64,000 nucleotides of DNA from Pantoea wallisii (GTDB lineage: Bacteria > Pseudomonadota > Gammaproteobacteria > Enterobacterales > Enterobacteriaceae), in the NCBI RefSeq assembly GCF_002095485.1, contig NZ_MLFS01000020.1, forward strand, positions 1-64,000, given 5' to 3'. The notes below the pieces were generated by a model. The model searched no databases. It was not told the origin of the DNA and worked only from the letters and a program-made list of their open reading frames with translations. The position numbers and the translations under genes are program-made. Positions within the stretch are counted from its first letter, which is position 1. Every line of letters starts with the position of its first letter. Positions 38,664 to 48,131 of the stretch are shown here, piece after piece.

Positions 38664-39704
38664 TTAGCCGGTAATCGCGCGGGCCAGCGCCTCAAGAGAG
38701 AAGTGGTTCATATGATCTAAGGTGGCAAGATAGTCTGCCGGAAAGGCGGATGCACCAAATTGGGTGCCGACCAGCGCGCCCACCATGGTGGCGACGGTAT
38801 CCGTATCATTACCGATATTAACGGCGGAAATAATAGCATCAACCGGTTGATGCGCACAGCAGGCGAACAGGCCGAAGGCTGCGGGCACCGCTTCGCTGAC
38901 ATGCAGTCCGGTACCGATGATGTCACTGAGTTCGACGATAGCCGTCTCCCATTGGGCGTGACGTTTACCGATGTTCACCGCCAGTTCAATACGTCGTGCC
39001 ACCGACGGGCCTGCAATCTCCGCGGCACCCTGTTCATCGGCCAGCACTAACCCTTTCTCTGCGCCATAGATGCCGGCAGCCACTATCGACTCTGTACTGG
39101 CTGATACGCTGAAGGCTTCGCTGATGGCGGCCGCCATAGCGGCCGCACCGGACATCGCCAGCCGATTATTGTGCGTAAAGCGGGCGATATCCAGCGCGCA
39201 CTGAATCGCGCGCTCCGGATCGGCCGGATGCAGCACCGCAGCGGGCCAGATTTTCATGGCCGAGCCATTGGTGGCAGCCGCATTACCGCCATTGATGATC
39301 TGTACCGATTGCTTCTCTCCCTCCAGCTCACCCTGCAAAGAGGCGCGGGTATCGTTGAAAATTGCTTTCATCGCTGCGCGCGTGGTGGGTCCGGTGAAAT
39401 TGGCATAAAACGGATAGTCGAGCCAGCGCTGGAAAGCCTCTTTCATCGCTGCACTGCTGGCCTGACGCTGGTGCGCCAGCATCGCTTCAATAATGTAACG
39501 CGCCTGAAGAAAATCATCAGTGCACATCCCCGCTTCGTTACAGCGGCCGAACGTATCGGCCGGCGGTTTTTGAAAGCTGGTTACCCAGCCGCCAAAGTGC
39601 GCCTTGATCTGACGCTGCGTGCGCACTTCCGTGGCGGCACCCATCGCATCGCCTGCGGCGGCACCAATCAGACAACCCAGTGTTTTATCGTAATTCGCGA
39701 TCAT
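38664..39704 (-). CDS. ADP-ribosylglycohydrolase family protein
   Basis: A 346-residue DraG/ARH-family hydrolase. 'LGCLIGAAAGDAMGAATE' at the N-terminus and the two metal-binding acidic motifs, 'CTDDFLQARYI' (here Thr-Asp-Asp) near residue 55 and 'NIGNDTDTVATMVGALVGT' near residue 305, are the binuclear Mg2+/Mn2+ site of the family. Such enzymes cleave N- or O-glycosidic bonds of ADP-ribose or related ribosides. Here it is likely to release ribose or process a riboside taken in by the linked transporter. Its start overlaps the kinase gene by 20 bp. Confidence 0.9.
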   Translation of the reverse strand: MIANYDKTLGCLIGAAAGDAMGAATEVRTQRQIKAHFGGWVTSFQKPPADTFGRCNEAGMCTDDFLQARYIIEAMLAHQRQASSAAMKEAFQRWLDYPFYANFTGPTTRAAMKAIFNDTRASLQGELEGEKQSVQIINGGNAAATNGSAMKIWPAAVLHPADPERAIQCALDIARFTHNNRLAMSGAAAMAAAISEAFSVSASTESIVAAGIYGAEKGLVLADEQGAAEIAGPSVARRIELAVNIGKRHAQWETAIVELSDIIGTGLHVSEAVPAAFGLFACCAHQPVDAIISAVNIGNDTDTVATMVGALVGTQFGASAFPADYLATLDHMNHFSLEALARAITG

Positions 39705-40665
39705 GAAGATCTCCCTGTTGAGATGACGCAGTAGTCTGCGAAGAGTGGAAAGCGATCAGTTCTGCCGCGTCCGGCAGCGCCGTCATGGCGCCTTTACGCG
39801 TAACGGCAGCCGCGCCGCAGAAGTTGGCGGCGCGCAGCGCCGCATCAAGCGATTGCGTCTGCCATGCAGGCTGTTGTGCCAGTTGGTGCAGCAAACCGCC
39901 GACAAAGGCATCACCCGCGCCGGTCGTATCAACTACCGTTGCGGCCACGGCCGGATAGTGGATCTCCTGCCCCTGATGAAGCAGATATGCGCCCTCAGCA
40001 CCGAGCGAAATCACCGTCGTTGCGCAGCCGCGATCGCGTACCCAGTAGCGCGCGCTGTGCCAGTCGGCGTGCCCGCTCAGCTGGCAAAGCTCGTCGGCGG
40101 AGATTTTGCAGATATCAGCCAGCGCAATCGCCTGTTCGATTTGCGCGGTGATTTCGGCTGGCTGCTCCCACATCGCTTCGCGCAGATTGACATCAAACAG
40201 AACATTCCCGGCAGCCTGGCGAATCCGCTGCGCACCGAGCAGACAGGCGCTGCGCGACGGCTGGCGCGCAAGACCAATCGAGTTGAAATAGAACCATTGG
40301 CCAGCGGCAAAAGCGGGCAGGTCGTCGTCACAGACAAAGCTGTCAGCGCTGGGTGTTACCAGATAGCTAAATGAACGCTCGCCTTCAGCGTTGAGGTCCA
40401 CAATCAGCACCGCTGTTTTTAGCGTGGGATCAAGCGTGAGCTGCCCGATATCGACCTGTTCACGGCGTAGCGTTTGCGCCAGGAAGTGGCCAACGGGGTC
40501 AAGCCCCAAACGGCCAATAAATCCACACTCACCGCCGAGACGCGCCACGCACACAGCAACGTTCGCAGCGGCGCCGCCCGGGCATTTCAGATAGTGCAGC
40601 TGGTCGTCAGGCACTAAATCCATAGAGGCATCACCGATGACCCAGATTTTGCTGCGTTTATGCAT
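39685..40665 (-). CDS. PfkB-family kinase, aminoimidazole riboside kinase type
   Basis: A 326-residue ribokinase-fold kinase. The N-terminus 'KIWVIGDASMDLVPDDQLHYLKCPGGAAANVAVCVARLGGE' region (about residues 5-45) and 'TTGAGDAFVGGLLHQL' (ATP/anion-hole, catalytic Asp) match my memory of Salmonella STM4066, which phosphorylates 5-aminoimidazole riboside to AIR, a purine and thiamine precursor. Fructokinase activity is the alternative. ATG 40665 follows CGGAG and overlaps the transporter stop by 8 bp; the end overlaps the ADP-ribosylglycohydrolase by 20 bp, so all are coupled in one operon. Confidence 0.88.
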   Translation of the reverse strand: MHKRSKIWVIGDASMDLVPDDQLHYLKCPGGAAANVAVCVARLGGECGFIGRLGLDPVGHFLAQTLRREQVDIGQLTLDPTLKTAVLIVDLNAEGERSFSYLVTPSADSFVCDDDLPAFAAGQWFYFNSIGLARQPSRSACLLGAQRIRQAAGNVLFDVNLREAMWEQPAEITAQIEQAIALADICKISADELCQLSGHADWHSARYWVRDRGCATTVISLGAEGAYLLHQGQEIHYPAVAATVVDTTGAGDAFVGGLLHQLAQQPAWQTQSLDAALRAANFCGAAAVTRKGAMTALPDAAELIAFHSSQTTASSQQGDLHDRELR

Positions 40666-41998
40666 GGTGGCTCCGGTCTGCCAGCGCGGCTTTGAGCTCA
40701 ATGTAATATGCGTTATTGATGATGTAGCGTTTCATTAATAAACCGACGATTAAATGAAACAGCGCGGGAATGAGCGTCATCATGAGGGCGATGCCGGACA
40801 AGGCTTTAGCGGACTGCGTCACGTCAGGCTGGTAATCAAAATAGTTCAGCAGGAAACCTAATACGCCACCCGCAATACCCATACCAAATTTCTGGAAGAA
40901 CAGAATGCCGCCAAAGGCGAGACCCGACACGCGCTTACCGGTTTTCTTTTCGCCATAATCAACGGCTTCAGCAATGGATGACCAGAAGACAGGCATTTGC
41001 ATATCGCAGAAGAAATTAATCAGGAAATAGAAAATAAACGCCAGCCACAGTGAATCTTGCCCCACCAGGAAATACATGCCCAGGCTGAGTATAAAAGTCA
41101 TGATCTGGCTATAACGGAAAAGCTTAATTTTATCGACGCTGCGGGTCAGCCAGGTCGTGGCGATCATGGCGAGGATTGAGGCTACAACGCCGGTGGTTAA
41201 AAACGGAGAGATTAATGCGTCGCCGCCGTTAAGGAAATATTTAGCATAATACGCAGCGACCGAGCCGCGAATTACGTAGCCACACATCAACAGCAAGATA
41301 GTAAAGCCCAGCAGCAGCCATTGATCATTGCGCAGCAGCAGGCGGAATTGCTGCGCCAGCGTCATGGCGGGAACCTCCGGACGGCTGCGCTCACGGGTAG
41401 TGAAGAAGCAGAAAATAAACAGTAGCGCACCCAGCAGGCCCATGATGCCCATCGCAATCTGATAACCCTGTGCTTTGTTACCCTGTCCGAGCCAGACGGC
41501 CATCAGCGGTACAACAATAGTCACCAGAAATGCCGCAATTTTAGTCATGACGAAGCGATAGCCATTCGCGCTCAGGCGCTCCTGCGGGTCATCGGTAATT
41601 ACGCCAATCAGTGAGATGTAGGGAATGGTAATGGCAGTGTAGATGACCGTCATTAAAATATAGGTGAAGTAAGCCCAGGCGAGTTTGAGGGTGTAGTCGA
41701 CATCCGGCGTGATAAACATTAAGTAGATGGCGAAACCAAAAGGAAGGGCAAACCATAACAGATACGGGCGATAGCGTCCCCAGCGGGTATTCACTTTGTC
41801 CGTATAAATACCCATTAATGGATCGATAATCGCATCCAGCGTGCGCACAACAATAAATAATACGCCAACATCGACGGCGTGCAGCCCATATATGTCGGTA
41901 TAAAACCACGCCAGAATAAGTTGCATGGCGACAATAATTATATTCACTGCCATATCGCCTGCGCCGAACCCGACTTTTTCAATAACCGATAATTTCAT
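40658..41998 (-). CDS. GPH-family sugar/riboside:cation symporter
   Basis: A 446-residue inner-membrane transporter of the glycoside-pentoside-hexuronide family (relatives: MelB, YicJ, XylP), with 12 predicted helices. Family features include 'KVGFGAGDMAVNIIIVAMQLILAWFYTDIYG' (about 8-38), 'DPLMGIYTDKVNTRWGRYRPYLLW' (about 60-83) and a cytoplasmic loop with 'TTRERSRPE'. It is the first gene of the cassette and probably imports the substrate of the kinase, a ribonucleoside-like compound. The same gene order occurs in Salmonella STM4065-4068. It lies 230 bp before igaA on the same strand, with a candidate operator between. Confidence 0.9.
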   Translation of the reverse strand: MKLSVIEKVGFGAGDMAVNIIIVAMQLILAWFYTDIYGLHAVDVGVLFIVVRTLDAIIDPLMGIYTDKVNTRWGRYRPYLLWFALPFGFAIYLMFITPDVDYTLKLAWAYFTYILMTVIYTAITIPYISLIGVITDDPQERLSANGYRFVMTKIAAFLVTIVVPLMAVWLGQGNKAQGYQIAMGIMGLLGALLFIFCFFTTRERSRPEVPAMTLAQQFRLLLRNDQWLLLGFTILLLMCGYVIRGSVAAYYAKYFLNGGDALISPFLTTGVVASILAMIATTWLTRSVDKIKLFRYSQIMTFILSLGMYFLVGQDSLWLAFIFYFLINFFCDMQMPVFWSSIAEAVDYGEKKTGKRVSGLAFGGILFFQKFGMGIAGGVLGFLLNYFDYQPDVTQSAKALSGIALMMTLIPALFHLIVGLLMKRYIINNAYYIELKAALADRSHHA

Positions 41999-42122
41999 TC
42001 GCGTACCTTTATCTTATGAGTAGAAACGACAGCGCCGCTCTGAAGAAGGCATTCTTGGTGTTAACGGATGGATCCCTGAAATGCTGACACGCAAAAACTA
42101 TAGAATTTGTCGCAAATAATAT

Positions 42123-42144
42123 AAAGGTATACTGTTATATCTTT
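42123..42144. promoter_or_regulatory. Candidate GntR operator upstream of the transporter cassette
   Basis: An inverted repeat with arms AAAGGTATA (42123-42131) and TATATCTTT (42136-42144), spacer CTGT, 8 of 9 positions paired. It is followed on the minus strand by TTTATA, 17 bp and TATAGT, a plausible weak promoter. It is in an A+T-rich stretch upstream of the GPH transporter, 125 bp from its start. Confidence 0.5.
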
Positions 42145-42230
42145 TGATCGTCATCACAAACTGGATTGGCGAGCCTGGTTAAGTGATTGAAAAGGAGGAG
42201 AAGCAGAGCAGGGCGCTCTGCCTGTGACGA

Positions 42231-44372
42231 TCAGAACAGCGAGCGGACGCTCTGCATGGTGCTCAAATTGTGGTTAAAGCACTTGTCGTAATACTGCTGG
42301 ATTTCTGCCATGCGCATGCGGTTACGGTGGATGCGGCGCAGCGCCAGCAGGCCGTTGATGATAACGCTGGCGATGAGCGCCACCATCAGCAGGGCAGTGC
42401 CGAGATAGCGCCACTGCGCCATGGCATCAGGCTCGTTGTGCAGGGCGATATGGCGCGTGCCGTTGGCATCCGTGCTGATGCTGGTGATGATGCCGCTGGC
42501 GGCAAATGGTGTGTGCAGCAGCATGCCGGACAGGCGTTGCAGCTCGCGCCATTGGGCAGGGGCATCCAGATCAAACAGCGAGACTGACGACTGCGGCTGC
42601 GTCACCATCTGACGCCCTTCATCGCTGATAATCAGGAAACCGCCCGGCGGCGGGCTATTTAGCGTCTCTGCAGCGCGGCGGGTTTCGCGTGAGAAGAAGG
42701 TTGAGGTAGCGGTGTTGACCAGGTTCTCCAGCGCCTCTGCGCTTACGGGACGCAGCAGCACATTCATGCCGCTGAGTTTACCGGAGTCGGCGCGGTGAAT
42801 CAGCGTATCCCAGTCTTTCGCATTGCCAAGGTTGACCAGCGCATTCTTCAGGCGCACACAATCCTGCTGCTGGCTGCACAGCTCCTGCGTTTTCAGCACC
42901 AGATCGGAAAAGTCATCCAGCAGGATCATGCCGGACTTCTGAATAGCGGAAGCCAGCTGCGGATTGAGTTTGGGATCGGTGTTGGTTTCAGGGTGCAGCT
43001 GGCGCGTGGTGGTATCAAGCAGCGCTGCGGCTCTATCGATGATATCTGACTGCGGCTGCGGCAGGGGAGCGGCATTGTTCCAGTAAATGGCCGAGCAATC
43101 GAACGGCATATACGCGTAGGTACGGTTGCTCTGATAGTTACCCGGCACAGAGCACATGCCGGTGCCATTCACTTTCAGGCTGTCGCCGACGTGCAGCGGC
43201 AGCGCGTTAAGCTGATTAACGCTATTGACTTCAATGCTCTCGGTGCCCTTGACCCAGGCGAGGCTGAGTTTGATCGGCATGCTGAGCGGAATCCAGGTGA
43301 ACAGCATCACCAGCACCAGCAGCGAACCGCACGCCAGTACCAGGTTCTTGCGCCAGCGCTGCACCGGGAAATTACGCACTTCATCCTGCAGCGACAGGAA
43401 ACGGCCCTGACGTACCACCTGACGATTCAGATAGATATCAACATCGGTCACCTGGCCTAAATCGTGCGCGACGTATGGCTGCCAGTGTGCCGGGTAGACC
43501 AGATCGATAATGCCGAGCGAGATATTGCTCTGCTCCTGATTAGACTCACCAAACAGGCCCCAGCGTTTTGGCGAACCGCGCAGGCAGTGCACGTCACGCA
43601 GACCTTTTTCGCCGGGGAAGCGATACATGAACCAGAGGCTCACGGCAATTATCGCGCAGCCGGCCAAAGCGATCCCGATCATGGCACTGCCGGGCAGCAC
43701 CAGACTGAGGAAAAACAGCAGAAAGCCGAAACAGATCGCCACGGCTTCACGTGTGCCGTCGGCCCGGGAGAGTTGATACTCTTCGGGCGACTCTTTGCGC
43801 ACCTGCAACAGCTCAACGTTTTCGCTCTCTTCCTTACGAATGGACGCATTGGTCGCCATAGGGCGCACCAGCGGCGGCAGGGCAGGTTGCTCAATCGCGT
43901 AGCTGATCAGGGAGTGACCATTCAGGGAGATCACCAGCGGCAGGGTTTGCGTGCGGATCAGCTCAACGTAGTTCTCTTCCGCAATGTACTGCTCCCACAG
44001 CGGCGGCAGATGTACTTCGACTTCATCGAGGTAGTAGCGCCATTTCTGCGGATCGTCAGTAGAGAGACCATAGCGGGTGATCGAGCGGGTAACCGGGTAG
44101 ACATTATTGCTTTGCGCGGTGAGCGCCAGCGCATCGGGCTCACGCGTCTGACGTGTAGAGCGCACACCGCCGGGCTGACGCGGTTTCCCCAGCGACGCAA
44201 TGTAGGTTTCCACCGCCGAGCGCTCTTCATCCGTCAGCTTACGGCACGGAGGACTGATAAACGGCAGTGGTTTCGCCAACGGCGGACGATGCCGCATAGC
44301 GTACCAATAGCCGATTCCGGCCACTAATGAACAGGCCAGCATGACAGCCAGAATGACGATAAAAGTGCTCAT
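42231..44372 (-). CDS. igaA: Intracellular growth attenuator IgaA (Rcs inhibitor)
   Basis: A 713-residue inner-membrane protein that restrains the Rcs phosphorelay through contact with RcsD; it is essential when Rcs is functional. Hydrophobic segments are at about 3-23, two near 210-250, one near 345-365, and one near 650-675, consistent with the multipass topology and large periplasmic loop ('CSVPGNYQSNRTYAYMPFDC' with two conserved Cys). Length matches E. coli YrfF (711). A separate 397-bp region divides it from the divergent nudE. Confidence 0.94.
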   Translation of the reverse strand: MSTFIVILAVMLACSLVAGIGYWYAMRHRPPLAKPLPFISPPCRKLTDEERSAVETYIASLGKPRQPGGVRSTRQTREPDALALTAQSNNVYPVTRSITRYGLSTDDPQKWRYYLDEVEVHLPPLWEQYIAEENYVELIRTQTLPLVISLNGHSLISYAIEQPALPPLVRPMATNASIRKEESENVELLQVRKESPEEYQLSRADGTREAVAICFGFLLFFLSLVLPGSAMIGIALAGCAIIAVSLWFMYRFPGEKGLRDVHCLRGSPKRWGLFGESNQEQSNISLGIIDLVYPAHWQPYVAHDLGQVTDVDIYLNRQVVRQGRFLSLQDEVRNFPVQRWRKNLVLACGSLLVLVMLFTWIPLSMPIKLSLAWVKGTESIEVNSVNQLNALPLHVGDSLKVNGTGMCSVPGNYQSNRTYAYMPFDCSAIYWNNAAPLPQPQSDIIDRAAALLDTTTRQLHPETNTDPKLNPQLASAIQKSGMILLDDFSDLVLKTQELCSQQQDCVRLKNALVNLGNAKDWDTLIHRADSGKLSGMNVLLRPVSAEALENLVNTATSTFFSRETRRAAETLNSPPPGGFLIISDEGRQMVTQPQSSVSLFDLDAPAQWRELQRLSGMLLHTPFAASGIITSISTDANGTRHIALHNEPDAMAQWRYLGTALLMVALIASVIINGLLALRRIHRNRMRMAEIQQYYDKCFNHNLSTMQSVRSLF

Positions 44373-44769
44373 GCTTTGCTCAATCCAGCCAAAAAACTGC
44401 CTTCACGGTTACGATGTACTCCCGGTAAAACCTTCAATACAAGTCAATTTTGGCGAGCAGAAGTCATTCTGACAAGCGTTATGTCAGATAAAATAACGCG
44501 CAAAATCATTGAATTATAATTTGCCGGATTATTCCTTAGTGGGATGTTAACCAGACAAGGCTCAATTAAATATCGGTATTTTCTGAATTTGCTGTCAGGA
44601 CGTTGACTTATTGTGAAAATCGACATGCTGAGATCGCGACAAAGCGTTAACTACAGCCAGCGAAGAGGTATCACGCTGCTTAACTTACGCTGCGTATCGC
44701 ACAAAGCCGCGGGCTTCGGTATGCTGACACCATCGCGTTTCACAAGGCTGTGCAAAGTTTGAGGCAGAT
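44373..44769. other. 397-bp divergent region between igaA and nudE
   Basis: A+T-rich, no gene seen. It should hold promoters for both genes. A TATAAT hexamer occurs at 44515-44520 but without a clear -35. No operator motif was recognised. Confidence 0.5.
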
Positions 44770-45336
44770 ATGACAACTCCACTGAAAAAACCTGACATCC
44801 TCAATGTAGAAGCGGTTGCCCGCTCCCGTCTGTTTACCATTGAAGCGGTCGATCTCGCCTTCAGCAACGGGGCGCGGCGCGTCTATGAGCGTATGAAGCC
44901 CTCCGATCGCGAAGCGGTGATGATTGTGCCGATCCTGGGCGATGACGTGATTCTGATTCAGGAGTATGCGGTGGGGCTGGAGAGCTACGAGCTGGGCTTC
45001 CCGAAAGGATTGATCGATCCCGGTGAAAGCGCATTCGAAGCGGCCGACCGCGAACTGAAAGAGGAAGCCGGCTTTGGCGCAACGCAGCTGGAAGCGCTGG
45101 GCAAACTGACCATGGCGCCCTCCTACTTCTCCAGCAAAATGAATATTGTGGTGGCAGAAGGGCTGTATGAAGAGAAGCTGGAAGGGGATGAGCCGGAGCC
45201 GCTGATTGTGCATCGCTGGCCGTTGAATAACCTGCTGGCGCTGCTCAATGAGCCGGATTTCCGTGAAGCACGCAATGTCAGCGCGCTGTTTATGGTGCGT
45301 GAGTGGCTGGTGAAGCAGGGACGATTGAGCTATTGA
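44770..45336 (+). CDS. nudE: ADP-compounds Nudix hydrolase NudE
   Basis: A 188-residue cytoplasmic Nudix hydrolase acting on NADH, ADP-ribose and diadenosine polyphosphates. The Nudix box is complete at about residues 81-103: 'GLIDPGESAFEAADRELK' followed by 'EEAGF', with the REx2EE metal residues. Length matches E. coli NudE (186). A bidirectional terminator at 45382-45406 separates it from the convergent mrcA. Confidence 0.95.
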   Translation: MTTPLKKPDILNVEAVARSRLFTIEAVDLAFSNGARRVYERMKPSDREAVMIVPILGDDVILIQEYAVGLESYELGFPKGLIDPGESAFEAADRELKEEAGFGATQLEALGKLTMAPSYFSSKMNIVVAEGLYEEKLEGDEPEPLIVHRWPLNNLLALLNEPDFREARNVSALFMVREWLVKQGRLSY

Positions 45337-45381
45337 TGCAGCCGCCTGTATAGCGCAGGCAGCAGTGTAAGCCCAAAAAAA

Positions 45382-45406
45382 AGCCGGCATAAGCGCCGGC
45401 TTTTTT
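45382..45406. terminator. Bidirectional terminator between nudE and mrcA
   Basis: AGCCGGC (45382-45388), 6-nt loop, GCCGGCT (45395-45401) with T-run to 45406 and A-run 45375-45382. It ends two bases before the mrcA stop codon and serves both convergent genes. Confidence 0.88.
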
Positions 45407-45408
45407 GA

Positions 45409-47958
45409 TCAGAACAGCTCGTGACTCTCGCCGTTGTCCATAATGGTGGTGCCCACATCGTGGACCGAGTACTCCGTCGGCTGCGTGCCGTTGATGAAGT
45501 ACTCCTGACGCGTATTGCCGCCACCGTTCGCCAGCTTGCCGGTGCTGCGATCAATGGTTACCGTCACTACGCCCTCTGGCGGTGTCAGCGGCTGTACCGG
45601 TACGCCGTCCAGCGCGGATTTCATATAATCATCCCACGCCGGTTGCGCACTCTTGGCGCCGCCTTCGTAACCGGAGATCTGATCCGGAATGGCGCCCGAT
45701 ACGGTAGATCGTCCCAGCGCACGTGAATCATCAAAGCCAATCCACACCGAAGTCACCACACCCGGACCGTAACCTGAGAACCAGGCATCTTTCGAGCTGT
45801 TCGTGGTACCGGTTTTGCCGCCAATATCATTGCGTTTCAGATCGCGACCGGCACGCCAGCCGGTTCCCATCCAGCCCGGCTCGCCGAAGATGTTGGTGTT
45901 TAGCGCGCTCTTGATCAGGAACGACAGTGGCGTATTGATCACGTGCGGGGCGTACTGCTGATCGCCCGCTGGCTGCGGCTGCGCCGGCACCTGCTCCAGC
46001 TCCGGCTGTGGCACGGTCTGATTCTGTGCCTGATCGGACGTTGCAACGTTCTCAATGCTCTCTTCGTTCAGCGCCACTGATTTTTTCGTGTCGCCATAGA
46101 TCACCGGTAAATTGCACTGCGGGCAGGCAATTTTAGGTTTTGCTTCAAATATCACGCCGCCCTGTTCGTTCTCAATCTTCGCAATGAAGTAAGGATCGAC
46201 AAGGAAGCCTCCGTTTGCCATCACCGCGTAGCCGCGCGCCACCTGCATTGGGGTAAACGAGGCGGCACCCAGCGCCAGGGATTCGGTATGAACGATGTTC
46301 TGCGCCGGGAAGCCGAAGCGCTGCAGATACTCCGCTGCATAATCGACACCCATTGCACGCATCGCACGCACCATCACCACGTTTTTCGATTCACCCAGGC
46401 CCTGACGCAAACGAATGGGGCCGGCATAGGTTGGCGGTGAGTTTTTTGGACGCCAGTCCGCACCGGCACCGGCATCCCAGCGTGAAATCGGCACGTCATT
46501 GAGGATGGACGCCAGCGTCAGGCCGCGGTCCATGGCTGCGGTATACAGGAACGGTTTGATGTTTGAGCCGACCTGGCGCAGCGCCTGCGTGGCACGGTTA
46601 AACATGCTCTGATTAAAGTCGAAACCGCCCACCAGTGCGCGCACGGCGCCGTTCTCCGGGTTAAGTGATACCAGCGCGGAGTTGACCAGCGGAACCTGGC
46701 CAAGCCACCAGGCATCGCCCACTTTACGCACCCAAATCTGCTGGCCGGCCTGCAGTACCTGCGTGATGCTGCGCGGCGTCGGGCCCTGCAGGGTGTCCGA
46801 TTTATACGGGCGCGCCCAGCGTACACCGGCCAGGGTCAGTGAAACGCTGCTCCCATCCTTCAGCATTGCTGTCGCTTCATCGGCGCTGGCGCTGGTGACC
46901 ACGGCGGCGTTGAGTGGACCGTAACCAGGCAGATTTTTCAGCGTATTGAGGATGCGGGTCTCATCCCAGCTCGCTTCACCCACTTTCCATAAGACGTTCG
47001 TCGGGCCGCGGTAGCCGTGGCGCATGTCGTACGCCATCACATTGTTGCGTACGGCCTGCTGCGCGGCTTCCTGCAGCTGGCGCGTTACGGTGGTGTAGAC
47101 CTTGTAGCCATCGTCGTAGGCCCTGTCACCGTAACGTTTCACCATCTCCTGGCGCACCATCTCACTGAGATACGGAGCAGAGAAGGCGATCTCCGGACCG
47201 TGATAAGAGGCGGTCAGCGGCGTATTGCGGGCTTCGGTGTACTGCTGCTGCGTGATGTAGTTCTGGTCCAGCATACGGGCCAGCACCACGTTGCGGCGTG
47301 CCAGCGCCCGCGAATGTGAATAGAGCGGGTTGAAGGTGGAGGGCGCTTTCGGCAGGCCGGCGATCATCGCCATCTCACTCAGCGAGAGCTGATCAACCGA
47401 TTTGCCAAAGTAGACCTGTGCCGCCGCACCCACGCCGTAAGCGCGGTAACCGAGGTAAATCTTATTAAGATACAACGCCAGAATTTCATCTTTGCTCAGC
47501 AGCTGTTCGATACGGATCGCAAGGAACGCCTCCTTGATTTTACGCATCAGCGTGCGTTCCGGGCTGAGGAAGAAGTTACGCGCCAGCTGCTGCGTAATGG
47601 TACTGGCACCCTGGGATGCGTGTCCGGACATCAGCGCAATGCTGGCGGCACGGAAAATCCCTATCGGATCAACGCCGTGGTGCTCGTAGAAACGGCTATC
47701 TTCAGTGGCGATAAACGCTTTAATCAGCTCAGGCGGCATCTGCTGCAGCGTAAGCGGGACACGGCGTTTCTCACCGTATTGAGCGATAAGCTCACCATCC
47801 GCGCTGTAAACCTGCATAGGGGTTTGCAGGCGCACATCTTTCAATGTGTTCACATCAGGCAGCTGCGGCTCTATGTATTTGTACAAACCATAAACCGTGC
47901 CGGCTCCCAGCAAAATGCAACACACTGCAAGGATCAATAAATACTTTACGAACTTCAC
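45409..47958 (-). CDS. mrcA: Penicillin-binding protein 1A
   Basis: An 849-residue bifunctional class A PBP: an N-terminal membrane anchor (about 5-30), a glycosyltransferase domain with catalytic Glu in 'FIATEDSRFYEHHGVD' and 'GASTITQQLARNFFL', and a transpeptidase domain with 'SNIK' (SxxK), 'SKN' (SxN) and 'KTGTTNS'. It polymerises and cross-links peptidoglycan in the periplasm. Length matches E. coli PBP1a (850). Divergent from hofM across 173 bp. Confidence 0.97.
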   Translation of the reverse strand: MKFVKYLLILAVCCILLGAGTVYGLYKYIEPQLPDVNTLKDVRLQTPMQVYSADGELIAQYGEKRRVPLTLQQMPPELIKAFIATEDSRFYEHHGVDPIGIFRAASIALMSGHASQGASTITQQLARNFFLSPERTLMRKIKEAFLAIRIEQLLSKDEILALYLNKIYLGYRAYGVGAAAQVYFGKSVDQLSLSEMAMIAGLPKAPSTFNPLYSHSRALARRNVVLARMLDQNYITQQQYTEARNTPLTASYHGPEIAFSAPYLSEMVRQEMVKRYGDRAYDDGYKVYTTVTRQLQEAAQQAVRNNVMAYDMRHGYRGPTNVLWKVGEASWDETRILNTLKNLPGYGPLNAAVVTSASADEATAMLKDGSSVSLTLAGVRWARPYKSDTLQGPTPRSITQVLQAGQQIWVRKVGDAWWLGQVPLVNSALVSLNPENGAVRALVGGFDFNQSMFNRATQALRQVGSNIKPFLYTAAMDRGLTLASILNDVPISRWDAGAGADWRPKNSPPTYAGPIRLRQGLGESKNVVMVRAMRAMGVDYAAEYLQRFGFPAQNIVHTESLALGAASFTPMQVARGYAVMANGGFLVDPYFIAKIENEQGGVIFEAKPKIACPQCNLPVIYGDTKKSVALNEESIENVATSDQAQNQTVPQPELEQVPAQPQPAGDQQYAPHVINTPLSFLIKSALNTNIFGEPGWMGTGWRAGRDLKRNDIGGKTGTTNSSKDAWFSGYGPGVVTSVWIGFDDSRALGRSTVSGAIPDQISGYEGGAKSAQPAWDDYMKSALDGVPVQPLTPPEGVVTVTIDRSTGKLANGGGNTRQEYFINGTQPTEYSVHDVGTTIMDNGESHELF

Positions 47959-48131
47959 CTGAGAATTCCCATCTGTTGGCGTTTGGGCAGTTTATAAACA
48001 ATCGCGCGGTAGTATAAAGGCAAGCCTGACGCTTTGATATACCCGTCATCGTTCGGATCACCGCCTTCCCGCCAGCCGAACGAACGCGGGTCACGGTGGT
48101 TTTTCCCTTTAACGATAAGGAGATCGCGCGT

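Noticed and set aside
43464-44327. A 287-codon open frame antisense to igaA
   Set aside because: Arg/His/Gln-rich shadow frame; igaA is well supported on the other strand.
47959-48131. Sxy-dependent CRP-S site upstream of hofM
   Set aside because: Expected from E. coli, but I could not find the TGCGA-N6-TCGCA core.
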